The position numbers and the translations under genes were made by a program. From positions 11,933,899 to 11,997,898 of the forward strand of contig JADWOT020000009.1 in the NCBI GenBank assembly GCA_036345935.2: a stretch of DNA of 64,000 bases, read 5' to 3'. This document shows positions 23,215 to 34,093 of this stretch, piece by piece. Every line of letters starts with the position of its first letter. Position 1 is the first letter of the stretch. A model generated the notes under the pieces. That model saw only the letters and a program-made list of their open reading frames with translations. It had not been told where the DNA came from and did no database searches. The stretch is from Taenia hydatigena (Eukaryota; Platyhelminthes; Cestoda; Cyclophyllidea; Taeniidae).

Positions 23215-24175
23215 ATGCGATCTTATGGCCCCAATGCACCGCCAAAACCATCTTCGGCATTTAATTTATACATGCGGTATCGTTCTAGTCAGTCCAATGA
23301 CCTCAGTTCGCGGCCTTTTAATGAGCGGCGTCGTATGATTAGTAGTGAATGGTCATCTCTACCTCAAGAACAGAAGGATATATACTACAAGCAAGCCATT
23401 GCAGAGCGAGCAAAGTATGAGGAAGAGTTTGCCGAGTATAAGAAGACAGACGAGTACAAAAATTGGCTATCAAAGCAAGAATATAATAAATCCCTGCAAC
23501 GCAAAAAGAATGGCAAGTCTTCGTCAAAAGAAGCACACGAAGATGTCGACAGTTTTGAGGATGAGTACTCTTCGAAATTCCGTCGAATTCCTATATTCAC
23601 TCATGAATTTCTTGAATACAATAGGGAGAGAGAGACGTCACTTCGAAATATTCGCAAACAGGTACTTTTTTAAAACATTCATTTTGTTGATGAACCAGAA
23701 TGGGTTTAGTGTTTGCCTTCACGAGGGTCTTTTTTATGCTAGGTCACTAAATTAGACGAGGAAACTGCCTTACTAAGTGAGCACGTGGATAACCTTGCCG
23801 GTGCTGAAACGACTTTGGAGCAACAGATTAAGCTAGCTGAGGCTACTCTGGCCTCCGAGGAAAGCATCTTGGCCAAGCTCAATAAAGAGCTGGTAGCAAC
23901 GTTTTCAGACGTAAGTCTACTTCATTGTAGTCTCAAAAACCACTCACGAGTTAATATTATCACCTCTGTTACAGCTCCCAATACCCAACTCGGACACTTC
24001 GGCTCGATCGCCCAATAAAGGGGCTGAAAGGATAAACCCCAACAACATCGAGTCCTACCTTTCCAGGCTAGCGGAGTTGGCAAGCTCTGGACATCACGAA
24101 CACCTAAGAGCTAAAGCTCGAGAACGCTTAAAGGCCGCAATGCAATGCGGCACGCTATCCATGTACTCAGCTTAA
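23215..24175 (+). CDS. HMG20: HMG20A/HMG20B-like HMG-box protein (BRAF35 family)
   Basis: Three exons, 23215-23661, 23743-23910 and 23975-24175, all phase 0, give 271 aa. Residues about 9-78 form an HMG box beginning PPKPSSAFNLYMRYRSS, with EWSSLPQEQKDIYYKQA. Near residue 125 comes IPIFTHEFLEYNRERE, then a coiled coil, then LPIPNSDTSA and IESYLSRLAEL. These match the layout of vertebrate HMG20A/B (IPIFTEEFLNHSKARE; IDSYMNRLHSI). In vertebrates these bind DNA and join LSD1-CoREST histone demethylase complexes through the coiled coil, acting in the nucleus; that role is inferred here. An in-frame TAA 24 nt upstream supports ATG 23215 unless another exon is spliced in. It is shorter at the N-terminus than the vertebrate proteins. 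The gene is convergent with the MAEA-like gene, 224 bp between stops. Whether it is nearer HMG20A or HMG20B cannot be told. Confidence 0.88.
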
Positions 24176-24399
24176 GTTTTTATTACATTTGCATCTACTT
24201 GCCACTTCGAGTTCGGTACTATCCCAAAGTTGGTAACGATTATAGGACGTAACACGAGACAGATGTATTGGATGTAGCCGTGCAAAATTCAATTTAAGTC
24301 AGAACAGAGGAAAAGTATGTACAGGAAGGGGAGAGAAAAGCACTAATGAAGCTTTCTAGTCCGAATGAGCGATGGGAAGGTAATGATAAGAAGCCATCA

Positions 24400-27300
24400 T
24401 TAAAGTATGTAAACACGTTTTGCTTCGCCCGCATCAAATGTCTCGCCCGACCTAGGACACGTCAGCTTGCCGTCAGGTCCCGTCAAGTCTGCTATTCCCT
24501 AAAAGTAAAAACACCGATTCTTAGTGTAAAAGCGCACAAGCGTCAGTATTTACAAGTCTGACTGCAAATCATGGTTCCTTTAGCAGGTTGATCTGACGAA
24601 TAGTGTAAAATGCATATTTCCGGGTTAATTGGTGTCCTTTGGGCGCGCATGCTCCTCTGCGTTTATTAATTCTTGGAAGAAAATTAGCCCCAAAATACCT
24701 GCGCAGGCAGCGCCTATCACCAGCGCTAATGATTTTGGCAACGTTACCGAGCATGGAATTGCGCGGCCCTCGATCGAACGTTCATTCCAGCGGATTTTTA
24801 ACAAGAAACAATTAAGGTGCGCAGTAAAAGGATTTGCTACCGTTAAAATATTTCTTTTCCAGATAGCGTTATCATTGCATACATTGGAACTACAGAAATA
24901 ATGACCTCCCAAGGCACGGTTATAAATGAACTAGATGCATAAGGAGGGCTTCGATAGCGTTAGAAGTTAGCCTTAACGAACAGCAGGATATTTATTCAAA
25001 TATTACGATTAGTGAGAGACAAATAAGTGCTGCGGAGACGTGGCTTTGGCTGGCAACCAGTCGAATACATTAAGGGGAATGTTCGAATTAAACAACGTGG
25101 TTTATTTGAAGAGACGCCCATCCGAGTGCTGTTTTAACCGAATTGGCTCAATTGTAGCGAATGCGATAGCTACCAAAAATCGTCTCATTATACACCATTA
25201 TTGAACATTTCAGAGCACCTGGCACATTGTTGGCTTCACCACGAAAGTAGCAAAAGAATGGCCGTACGATACAACAAGCAAGATATTTACTGTCCTCCAC
25301 TCTTAACTGTAGGTTTCATGTGATTACCTGTTGACTGTAAACGTAACCGTTCGGCAGCGCCATGGGTGGGTTGTCATCATTCATGGCAAGGCCTGTTTGA
25401 TAGCATGTGAGAACAGAGTGATCGTGGCGTCCGAAGAGAAGATTTTGAGCGAAGCGATTAATGAGCGGGTGACAAACCACACAGTCCGGATGACGCGACT
25501 TTGAGTTATAGCAAAAGCTGAGACAGCGGAATGAAAGATTTCAGGTGTCATTAAACGATGTGAAAGGGGTAGGATAAACTATAATCAAGGATTCGACACC
25601 CTGAGCTAAGAGTTAACCGACATCGATTTAGGGCATACGGGTTTACACACAAAAGGACTTACTGAGTCTTGATGGCAGTAATTCCTGCGCGAACTGCCAA
25701 AGAGAAAGGCGTGGGTAAAGTGAAAGAGTAGAAGTTCATCAGAGCCAGATGGAAACGCTTAATAATCCATGCCTCGTTAAGCTCATTCTGTGCCTGAAAA
25801 GAAGTGAAAGGGAAAACAGGAAAATAAATGCACCTCAAGTTCCGAAGGGCGAACTTGCATTACCACCGGTCAAAGCGTACCACATCCCTGAGAAAAACCA
25901 ATCTCCGATATCAACGAAAAAATGCTAGTTGAGTCACGCTTAAAGTCGAGGAAATAACTTACAGCCTTCGCATCGACCTCTTCGGGCGTGCGCATTATGA
26001 GAAGCAGCATTGCCTGACCCAAACGCCGGGTTTTGTAGTCATCGTCTTGCTGAAAATTGCTCAAGTACTTGCGTGAGTGTCTGAACAAAAAGCGAAAACA
26101 AAGACAGCCAAAGTATTACTACTTTGAATGCTCAGAGACTTTACATAGTGATAGTCACTCAACGTCAAAGGATGGCGACAGCAAGTTTTGACAAAGTAGG
26201 GGTGTCAAAAAATGTCTAGTTCTCGAATTTTGAGCGAAATTTCACAGGCGTCTGGGAAACCTTTGGCGTGTGTGTTATCCAGCCAATAATACATAAACTC
26301 CAAACACCTAGGAGTGAACATGCTTTTGGAAAGTGAGGTAAAACGCTTTGTTAAGCTTCTCGGTTCTGGTTTATAAAATCGTGGCGGAGTAAGGCAATAT
26401 AAATGTGGTCAGAAGTACACTCATCTGGGCATCGTCTCCCGGACCACTGAGTTATTTTAATGAATGACCAACCCGGACAGTATCTTAAAGTGGCTCGACA
26501 ACATTTAAGCATTGTAGGGCCAATAGCTACCACTTCAAATGTAGTTCACAACTCAACAGAAATTCTAAATTAAATATAAGTATATTGACAACATCGGCTA
26601 AAAAACCAATTGAAGCATTCCATTCGTCCAATAACCATGGTGGCATAAAAATAAACAATGCTTCTTTATTAAGATATTAGTAGTTCTTGAAACGATGACT
26701 GTCAACCAGATTTGGCGAAATTATAGCTGTTTGTGTGATCGTCGTAGCAACAAATAAATGGGAGAGCCAATCAACAGCTGTATCTGCGTTGTTTAATAAA
26801 ATAAACGAGAAGCATTAGTTTCCTCTTTTTTAGCTGCATTATGCTAGCATGAATAATAAACATGGGAGCATTCAGCAGTGCACAAGATGTGACACCGCGC
26901 TAATGGAGACCTACTATACTTGTATGCATGAGGCAAGATTAAAACACAAGGTCAAACTTACTGTACAGCCTCCATCCTTTTATTTGCCTTAACAAGGAGA
27001 TAAAACTCGAAGACACGCAAGTCAAAATCGAAGGTACACTATAAGAAACGGTCAACGCTATATGTGCGTAAGCAGGTTAGGAGCGGATCGTAAAATAATC
27101 AAAACGTTAACTGAAGCTGTGAACATTTCCTCGTGAAGGATACTACCTTACCAAAATGATAAGGAAGTTATTTGTGTTTGTATATTGACACAATAATTGT
27201 TATGATATCGAAAAATAAAACTGACGAATATAGCCAATGATTCACAATGCAAGGGGTGGATTCGTGTGAAGTAGATGGGAATAAAAAGTACTTAGCATAA

Positions 27301-28303
27301 AAGTGGCGAAGCTGCTAATGAAACCACTTAGAAGACGGGATGATGCAATGAAGTAAAAACAGTTTTAGTGAAACAGCGGACGGGAAAAATATTGCATCCA
27401 CAAATCAAGCATGACGCACCCAAGATAAACCTGAGGGTTGTCCTCGCAAAATAACAGAAAAAATCAACCCAAAAATAACAAGAATCACACCTCGGCGTGC
27501 TTCAGTCTGAACTTGGCCTCTTGAAACCACTTATGCGCTGGCTCTGAATCACCTTTAGACAAGGCCTCCTGGATGGAAAGAGCTTCTTGGAAAATATCGA
27601 TAAAAATTTTGTCCGCATCGGGACACTGACGAGCCAGAGCTAGGGCCGAGCGATAATGACCTACAGCGAAGAGATGCTCGGCCAAGAGACGGTTGCATCG
27701 CGATGCAAAGATTCGTTGTTCAGATTGAGCTTGAGGTGTAGTGTTAATCTTTGGATGATTTGATGGCTTATTTCCGCCTTCGGTAATGACACTCTCCACC
27801 TGGTCGGTAGCAAGCAATGTGTTTTCTAAGAATGGATAAAGATTGTGCTTTGTATCAAAGGAGCCGTAAAAGAGCATATATTTTAGGAGAAATACCTAGA
27901 CCATGGGATTTCGAAGAAGCTTTTCCTTCGAAATCGGATATTTCCTTGAGATTATCGATCCTCCTCTTGCAGGAGGCAACAAGATCCATTTCTTCGGTAA
28001 ATATTTCATCAGCCTGAATTCAGTTACCAAATGAAGGAAATACCTTTCGTTTTGAGCCTCGAACAGCAGTTATAACGCGCCCAATAAATTCGGCAGCTTC
28101 CTCTGATGTGTTAACGTCGTTAAATTTATCAATAATGCGGTTAAAATTGGCATTGCTTTTCTCCAGTTCCCGATGGTTTACTCTGTACTTCTTATTTAGA
28201 AGCTCATACACAGCCTAGAAAATGAAATAAGAACACAGGAGTCTACTTTCATGCCCATGTACTCGGTAAGCTCGATTTCGCTACATGATGCAGTGGACGC
28301 CAT
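24400..28303 (-). CDS. MAEA: MAEA/GID9-like subunit of the CTLH E3 ubiquitin ligase
   Basis: Nine exons on the minus strand: 28303-28247, 28214-28044, 28013-27896, 27825-27491, 27038-26962, 26080-25963, 25793-25663, 25517-25328 and 24498-24400. All phases agree and total 1296 nt (431 aa; human MAEA is about 396). The N-terminal TEYMGMKAVYELLNKKYR corresponds to the MAEA start. A LisH segment lies near residues 160-182 (RLLAEHLFAVGHYRSALALA), then CTLH (FEFYLLVKANKRMEAVQ, HSRKYL). A RING-like zinc domain follows (HPDCVVCHPLINRFAQ, NDDNPPMALPNGYVY), with the terminal CPRSGETFDAGEAKRVYIL. In other animals MAEA pairs with RMND5 as the catalytic RING dimer of the CTLH complex; function here is inferred from that. 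Introns 1 and 2 are only 32 and 30 nt, typical of flatworm 5' introns. Convergent with HMG20. Confidence 0.9.
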
Positions 28304-29287
28304 TTTCAGCAAACCTCTGAATCTGGTGAAGCGGATCACCAAAGGAAAAACGTAATGGCTGGAATATGCTGCGAACCAAGGTAACAAAATATAACAAACA
28401 ATCAACGTTATTAAAATTATTGCCATTAGTACTTATTGCAAATGGATATTCTATGAGGAACAAAATATCAAAGTAAGAAATAGCACAATGCTCATAAAGT
28501 AAATGGAGAATAGCAAGAAAGCACTATAATATTAAACAGCACGTCCAACGAATTCCATGAAAGCAAAACATTGCTAATACAGAAAGTATTTTAATAAGCC
28601 TTCATGTTACATGCATTTTATTATCAAATCAGCGAAAATGGTTAACAATAATGCAATCCGTCAAACAAAATCGCGGAGCACACTAAAAGTTAAAGTGGTC
28701 ATGGTAACCCTCATCATCCTAGCTAAAAGCCTTCCACAAGCAATGTTGTAGCCCTCGCAACAATCCTGACGGCGAAAGAAAGCACTCTATGCACTCTATA
28801 AATATTTATTCGACAATGGCATGACCTAGAGGCCAGCTAGAATTCTCCGTTATTTCAGACGCAGGAGATGTTCCGGCTACCAGCGTATTAAGAAACCTGT
28901 TTGACAGGATTAATTTGCATCTGTGTAATTGTAGCTTCGTCGAGTGAGCTGGGTCTCAGACCGTTTCAGTGCAATTAAGCCCTTCTGTATGTGGACCTTG
29001 GAGAATCTGCCCTTATAATCGGCTACCGTAAGGCTATAAGCTAGCAATCTCAGTTGTGTATACCATTCAATTTTTTTTGTTTCTGCAAATGGGTTATAAA
29101 CTTTACTGGGACAAAAGAAGCAAATGTAATGTCTATGGGAAGTCAGCGGCGATCAGTAGTAATAGGGCTATAAATGAAATCACACCATGACAACCACCAG
29201 ATATCTCCGAATCTTATTAATACTACACAAGCAATAGGCTGCTTTACAAAGCTGTCTACCATACCTACTTAAAAAATCAAATATATA
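28304..29287. other. Upstream region of the MAEA-like gene
   Basis: No gene is supported. It must contain the promoter of the MAEA-like gene, but I see no clear TATA box. About 28895-29010 weakly resembles a diverged LTR. Confidence 0.4.
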
Positions 29288-29472
29288 TGCAGCGTCCCGA
29301 GGCTTTCTCGAAGGCAAAAGAAGGCAGAATTCTAGGGTAGAATAAATATATTCAACGGACAGAGGGAAATAGGCTGCTGGCATGGCCCGGAGGCCAGCCC
29401 GCGCAGCTAGGGCAGTACGGCCACCTCTGTCACCTTGACCTAATCGGTAGTTTCAACAAACAAAACACTACA
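29288..29472 (-). mobile_element. LTR in tandem with the TRIM-like element
   Basis: Complete LTR on the minus strand: on the plus strand it begins TGCAGCGTCCCGAGGC and ends AACAAACAAAACACTACA. It is directly followed by the truncated LTR of the element to its right, so two LTRs lie head to tail. Confidence 0.8.
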
Positions 29473-29473
29473 A

Positions 29474-30261
29474 CTGGCATGGCCCAAAAGTCAGTCTACG
29501 CAGCTAGGGCAATACGGCCACCCTGTGACCCTGACCACAACCAATAGTTCAAACAAACAGAGTACTACATTGCACTCTCCTCTTTCGAGAGTCGTCCCCG
29601 ACGCGCCCCTTGGCACACCTCCCGCGTTAGCCATCACAACATACTCAGTGCTGCAAGAAGCACCCACGAGCTAGCCCCGCCAGTCGCCAACACTCGACGC
29701 GATTGCGGCGATGCTTGACACTTACGTCAGTGATCACTCTTGGGAGTGCATTGCACTTCGAGTTTCGTTTGGCTTGGGAACAAAGTTCAGAATAAGTGCT
29801 TCTGCCGACCATCAGTATGTCCGCAAGGGGGCGTTAGCACGCCGAGCTCCTTAAGCAAGTACATTGGGGGTAATCTTTGGAAGGAAACTTTCCAGGTGGT
29901 CCATGGCTAGTGTCGCTTCAGTCGTTAACAGCTTTCTTGTAGAACACGGAGATGGGGTAGATGCCGAAGGCGGACGCCATTCTTAGCCCATCCGTAGCAG
30001 ATACTCTTCTTTCGCACCTCTGCAATATGACACAGGTGGTAGAAATTGGGATGGAAACCCTGTGGAGTCGGATCCGCTTTCCGCTGCCACCAATGTAGCA
30101 TCCCGAGGCTTCCTCGAGGGCAAAAGAAGGCAGAATGCTAGAGCAGAATATATATATTCAACGGACAGAGGAAAATAAGCTGCTGACATGGTCCAAAGAC
30201 CAGCCTGCCACCTCTGTGACCCTGATCAAAAAACGGTATTTCAAACAAATAAGGCGCTACA
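29474..30261 (-). mobile_element. TRIM-like non-autonomous LTR retroelement
   Basis: Read on the minus strand: 5' LTR 30261-30094 (TGTAGCGCC...GGGATGCTACA, 168 bp), internal region 30093-29570 (524 bp), then a truncated 3' LTR 29569-29474. Immediately after the 5' LTR comes TTGGTGGCAGCGGAAAGCGG, a good candidate primer-binding site because it contains TGG at the expected place. Just before the 3' LTR is GAAAGAGGAGAGTGCAA, a purine-rich polypurine tract. The internal region has no gag or pol frame. Size, termini and lack of coding fit terminal-repeat retrotransposons in miniature, which are known from tapeworms. Movement would need proteins from an autonomous relative. The tRNA primer identity is not assigned. 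Confidence 0.78.
29570..30093 (-). other. Internal region of the TRIM-like element
   Basis: 524 bp between the LTRs, more GC-rich than its surroundings. It holds the candidate primer-binding site at its 30093 end and the polypurine tract at its 29570 end. A 68-codon frame on the minus strand (30189-29983) starts inside the LTR and crosses the primer-binding site. Confidence 0.65.
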
Positions 30262-31112
30262 GCTACAATGGGCAAAGTACTACAATATGGGTGCTGTTTA
30301 ATAAAGGGCTGCTTCTTATGCCTTTGCCATCGTGCTGGTTTCTGGACTGTGTCATTAGCTCCAAGAATTTATGAACAATGGCATATTTAGCTAAATTAGT
30401 GTATCTTTTTAAAAATGTAATAGCTCATGATGCTGCGTTGACTTTGGCAATACATATTTTGTTTGTTGTTTTGAATGTGGGCAATTCTAATGTTTGCATT
30501 TATTTCCCAGCCTCAGTAGTTTCAGAAATAACAAAGCGCACAACTGCAGATTTTTCCGCAATTCAGCAATTACTTTTGCTAGCAAAGTTAATAGCTTCCT
30601 AACCTTTTAATTTGTTAGTTTTACCGGCTTCACTTGATAATTTTAAGTGCGCTTTTCAATTCAAAGCGGCTTGTGTCCTTTGGTGTGCATTTCGCCATTA
30701 ACTGATTGGACATCTGAAGTTCATCAGTTGGCTGTAAGTTTTTTGTATTTCCCTACATTTATTGAGTACGATCTAAGTGCTTGGTTATTATTGGGCAGAG
30801 ATCTTGTTCTTTAAATCCATCGGGTTTAAGGATTGTTAACTCCCGTTTAACGCAATTTCGTTGCGCGTGTTAGCCGTTGGAACCTTTTCATTCTCGACGA
30901 ATTCATGGGACCGATTTTTAATTCGATTTCTCAGGCTGTCTATATTTTATCTCTTTTTTCGAGGATAAACCTTTGAGTAATATTGCATCGATTCGGCGTC
31001 TTATAGTAGTCAATAGCTCCTGATTAGTAATGAAATTTCTCACATTCTCTGACATTTTACACCCAAATTGGATTCTGGTAGAACCGCCACCAAGACGCGG
31101 TTATCCTTCTAG
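30262..31112. other. Intergenic region before the coiled-coil gene
   Basis: No supported gene. Short open frames (30135-30374, 30378-30602) lie in or beside the LTR or in AT-rich DNA. The promoter of the following plus-strand gene is expected in the distal part, but no TATA motif stands out. Confidence 0.4.
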
Positions 31113-32285
31113 ATGTCTATTCCTGTTACCTCGCAAATTGACAGATTGAATGATGCCCTGGTGTCAGCAGCTTCATCTGACGCTCTTTGTATGCTTATTC
31201 AGTCAATCGACGAAAATGGTATTCTCCCACTTTCAGTCACCTTATTTAGCAGATTTTACAGTTGAAGATACTTTTACAACTCATCTACCTGGCAAAGCAA
31301 AGATATTCGAAGACTTATCGCGAAGTTCGATATTTGCTCTTTCTCCATTCAGAACTTCGTTGTAGGACAAACGCAGGTCACTGAATATGCAAGTAGGATT
31401 GCCGACCTTCAGGAAAAGTTAAAAGTATTCTGCTTGTTTTGTCAACCTCCCATCCTTCAGGTTATGCGTCAACGTGTGCTCAGAAAATTAAAAGATGCTG
31501 GTTCTAAAGATGAGGACGTTCCCTTATTTTACGAGGAAGTAAGTGAGTTTTTCACCTCTTCATTATTCATGTGTCTTTTAATCTCATTGGTCAGTGTCAT
31601 GTCAGTTATCGACGTTTCTCGATTCTTGGCATCTGTGTTGTGGTTTCAGCTAAAAAACCGGTTGGATTTTAAAGTCAATCATCTGACAAGCTTAATGGTG
31701 AGTAAACGCGAATTCTTAGAGGAGGCAAAACTTCTAAGAGACGCTGAGAAAGAAAAACTCAATGCTTCACAACAGGAAGCGAACACCATGACCAATGTAC
31801 AGCAATCATCTAGCCCTGAGGAGAATGTTAACACGTAAGCATTAGAGTGGACTGCTCTGTCTCTCAGGCAGTTGATTGTAACCTGTTCACTCTCACTTCA
31901 ATGCAGATCGGTTGAGCGGTGGATGAACAGTCGATTAGGTAGTCTGTCCCTTCTTGACAATAATCATGTCGTTCTGGACACTTCTACATCTTCCATTCTA
32001 AAGGAAAATCCAGCAAAATCGCTAGAAAGTGGCGGCAGGATTAGGTGTCTCCTCAAACAGCCTCGTGATTGTGAGGCAGCCTTTGGCGTTGATAACTTGC
32101 ATGTATGTTGTTCTTCCTGCATTACTCTGACATACTCTCGTTGTGCTGGCTTTATTTCTGGTTTTTAGCCCCTTGGTGGATCCATGAAAGCCATAGAAAT
32201 TGCTCAAGCTGCTACACAAGCTATGACCCCTTCGGTAGCTGTTAACTACGCTGTTTGGAAGCAGCTTTCAGAAACGATCAAGTAG
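31113..32285 (+). CDS. Unidentified coiled-coil protein (six exons proposed)
   Basis: The last five exons are well supported by donors, acceptors and phase: 31353-31424, 31461-31538, 31650-31834, 31907-32102 and 32169-32285, ending at TAG. Intron 31425-31460 is only 36 nt. The product has a central heptad-rich part (RIADLQEKLK, VMRQRVLRKLKDA, KREFLEEAKLLRDAEKEKL), then a Ser-rich stretch, then GGSMKAIEIAQAATQAMTP near the end. The first exon is less certain: ATG 31113 opens a good frame (MSIPVTSQIDRLNDAL...), but a TGA follows at about 31262 in the same frame. A donor must therefore be used before it; GTGTCA at 31161 keeps phase and gives 231 aa. I do not recognise the family. AATAAA at 32388 supports the 3' end. 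Convergent with the sodium channel gene. Confidence 0.65.
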
Positions 32286-32387
32286 TACCTTACTTTCCAC
32301 TTTGCATTGCTGTCAGATGCGTAATGTTTTATATCAGATAAGATTACGGCACTCTCATTATCTACGTTTTCTTATCACTGGAAGCTC

Positions 32388-32393
32388 AATAAA
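32388..32393 (+). terminator. AATAAA poly(A) signal of the coiled-coil gene
   Basis: AATAAA lies 103 nt beyond the TAG stop and before the end of the convergent sodium channel gene. Confidence 0.6.
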
Positions 32394-32573
32394 ATTGCCT
32401 TATTTCCAGATCCCATACCTATGATCTTAGTGGTTAAAAACAATCGTTTCATCTGTAAATCACACCTGTATTTACCGTTCGCGGTGCCGGTGGGATATTC
32501 AATCTCATATAGCGTGAGTAACGAGGGGATGTAGATAGGAGCAAAATAAATAGGAGTGGACAGCTAACTCGCT

Positions 32574-34093
32574 TCAAGAGTCTGTTGCCTCGGCTTTGAT
32601 ACAGACCTTGGTCGACTTCCGTCTACTGCGCCAGAAGTAGAGAATCTTGTAGGCAGCCATACGTTCGCGCTGTCGTTCATATGTGTTGCTTACAGGTACA
32701 ACTGGTTCCTTTGCCGCCTTAGCTACAAAGTTGGTCCTATCAATAGTGCCGTCCTGGTTCTGTGAGCTGCCCATCTCAACTTGTTCAACCAGGGTCTCGG
32801 GATGTTCAGTGGTGAGATGGCCAAGGAAATTGCGAGTGAGAGCGTCCAGAAGGTCCATACAGAAAATGCGATCTTGAGAACAAATTTGAATAGAGAGGCA
32901 GGCCAAGCGGATTCGGTTGGGTCGAGGGATACCCAGTGGGGGACCAATGCGTTCAACGAACTCCTCCAGGTATTGAAGCTCTATGAAGCCGAGTGCGTGG
33001 ACGTCGTAGAGCTCCCATATTTCATAGAATGCGTCGAACTCGTCCTGATGTAGACGAGTAGAAAAGTTGATGTACCTAGGTAATTAGCTAGGCAACGCTC
33101 GATTCTTCCCACTAGAGCTTCAATATACCAGCAACTCACCTGTGTTAGGCCCTGTTGAACGTCCTCAGTGGCCTGACTGAAGTTTTCCAAAATGACAGCA
33201 ATGTACATGTTGATGATGACCATGAAGGAGATTATGAGGTACGAGACGAGGAACAGCGTAGCCCATAGGAAGTTACCACACGTTCCCTCCTCATGACTGC
33301 AATAGGCGGGGTCTGTGTTGCTCAAGCCCTCGAATACACTACTCCAGCCTATCAATAAATGTCCAGTTTACTGGCATTTAACGTTTTAAAAATGATCAAT
33401 TCCAGCTTGAGAGCAGTTACCCGCGGAGGTTGATATCTGCAGTAGTATGATGAAAGCCTGCGGAAAGGTCTCGAAATTGAACTCCGCATCAATCCCCGCA
33501 TAGTAGGCCACCTTCCCGAAGAACGACATGCCAACGATGGAGTAGACAAAAGCAGTAAGGAAGAGGAGAAGAGCCACATTAAAAAGCGCAGGTAGAGACA
33601 CGATCAGAGCAAAAAGGAGCGTCCGAATTCCACGAGCTGATTTAACCAATCGCAGCACTCGACCCACCCGAAAGAGTCGCACAATTCGAATTGTTGTCGG
33701 AGGGACAGGCAGCGTGGTCATTAGGTCTTCTAATCCCCAACCTAAGGATTCGAGTAGAGCATTCTTGAATAAGATCTTACATAACAGAAGAAGGCATTAT
33801 TTAAAAGAGCAAAGGAACTTACAAACAAGTGAGAATATAACAATACAGCAGTCAAAAATATTCCACGGATCTTTAAAGTAGTACCAACGTTGACCGATAA
33901 GTTTGAGAACGAATTCACATGTGAATATGATGATGAACATCTTGTTGACAATCTCCATTGTCTGTTTCATAGTTTCTGGCTGGTGATGGTGCTCGAAGCA
34001 CATGATGAGGGTGTTCAGTCCAATCATTCCCAGAATAAAGAGATCGAAATTGCGGTTGGAGATCACCTTGAAGATCCACCTTGAAATCCAGAA
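32574..34093 (-). other. Sodium channel domain IV and C-terminus (exons 27-30)
   Basis: S1 is [21 protein letters not shown]4 [20 protein letters not shown], and the pore [17 protein letters not shown] with the filter Ala codon at 33424-33422, split from Trp by an intron. Three residues after the Ala is Ser (AGWS), where most channels have Asp. S6 is [16 protein letters not shown]. The C-terminal EF-hand-like region starts [14 protein letters not shown] and a degenerate IQ-like stretch [17 protein letters not shown] precedes the stop at 32576-32574. Confidence 0.9.

Noticed and set aside
24625..24912. Minus-strand frame with a C-terminal transmembrane-like helix (LPKSLALVIGAACAGILGLI)
   Set aside because: It lies in the last intron of the MAEA-like gene on the same strand, has no ATG at its start and no phase-compatible role. 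The true terminal exon is 24498-24400.
26234..26312. Candidate CTLH exon reading C-L-E-F on the minus strand
   Set aside because: Its reading frame does not fit the flanking exon phases. The exon at 27038-26962 fits phase and sequence exactly.
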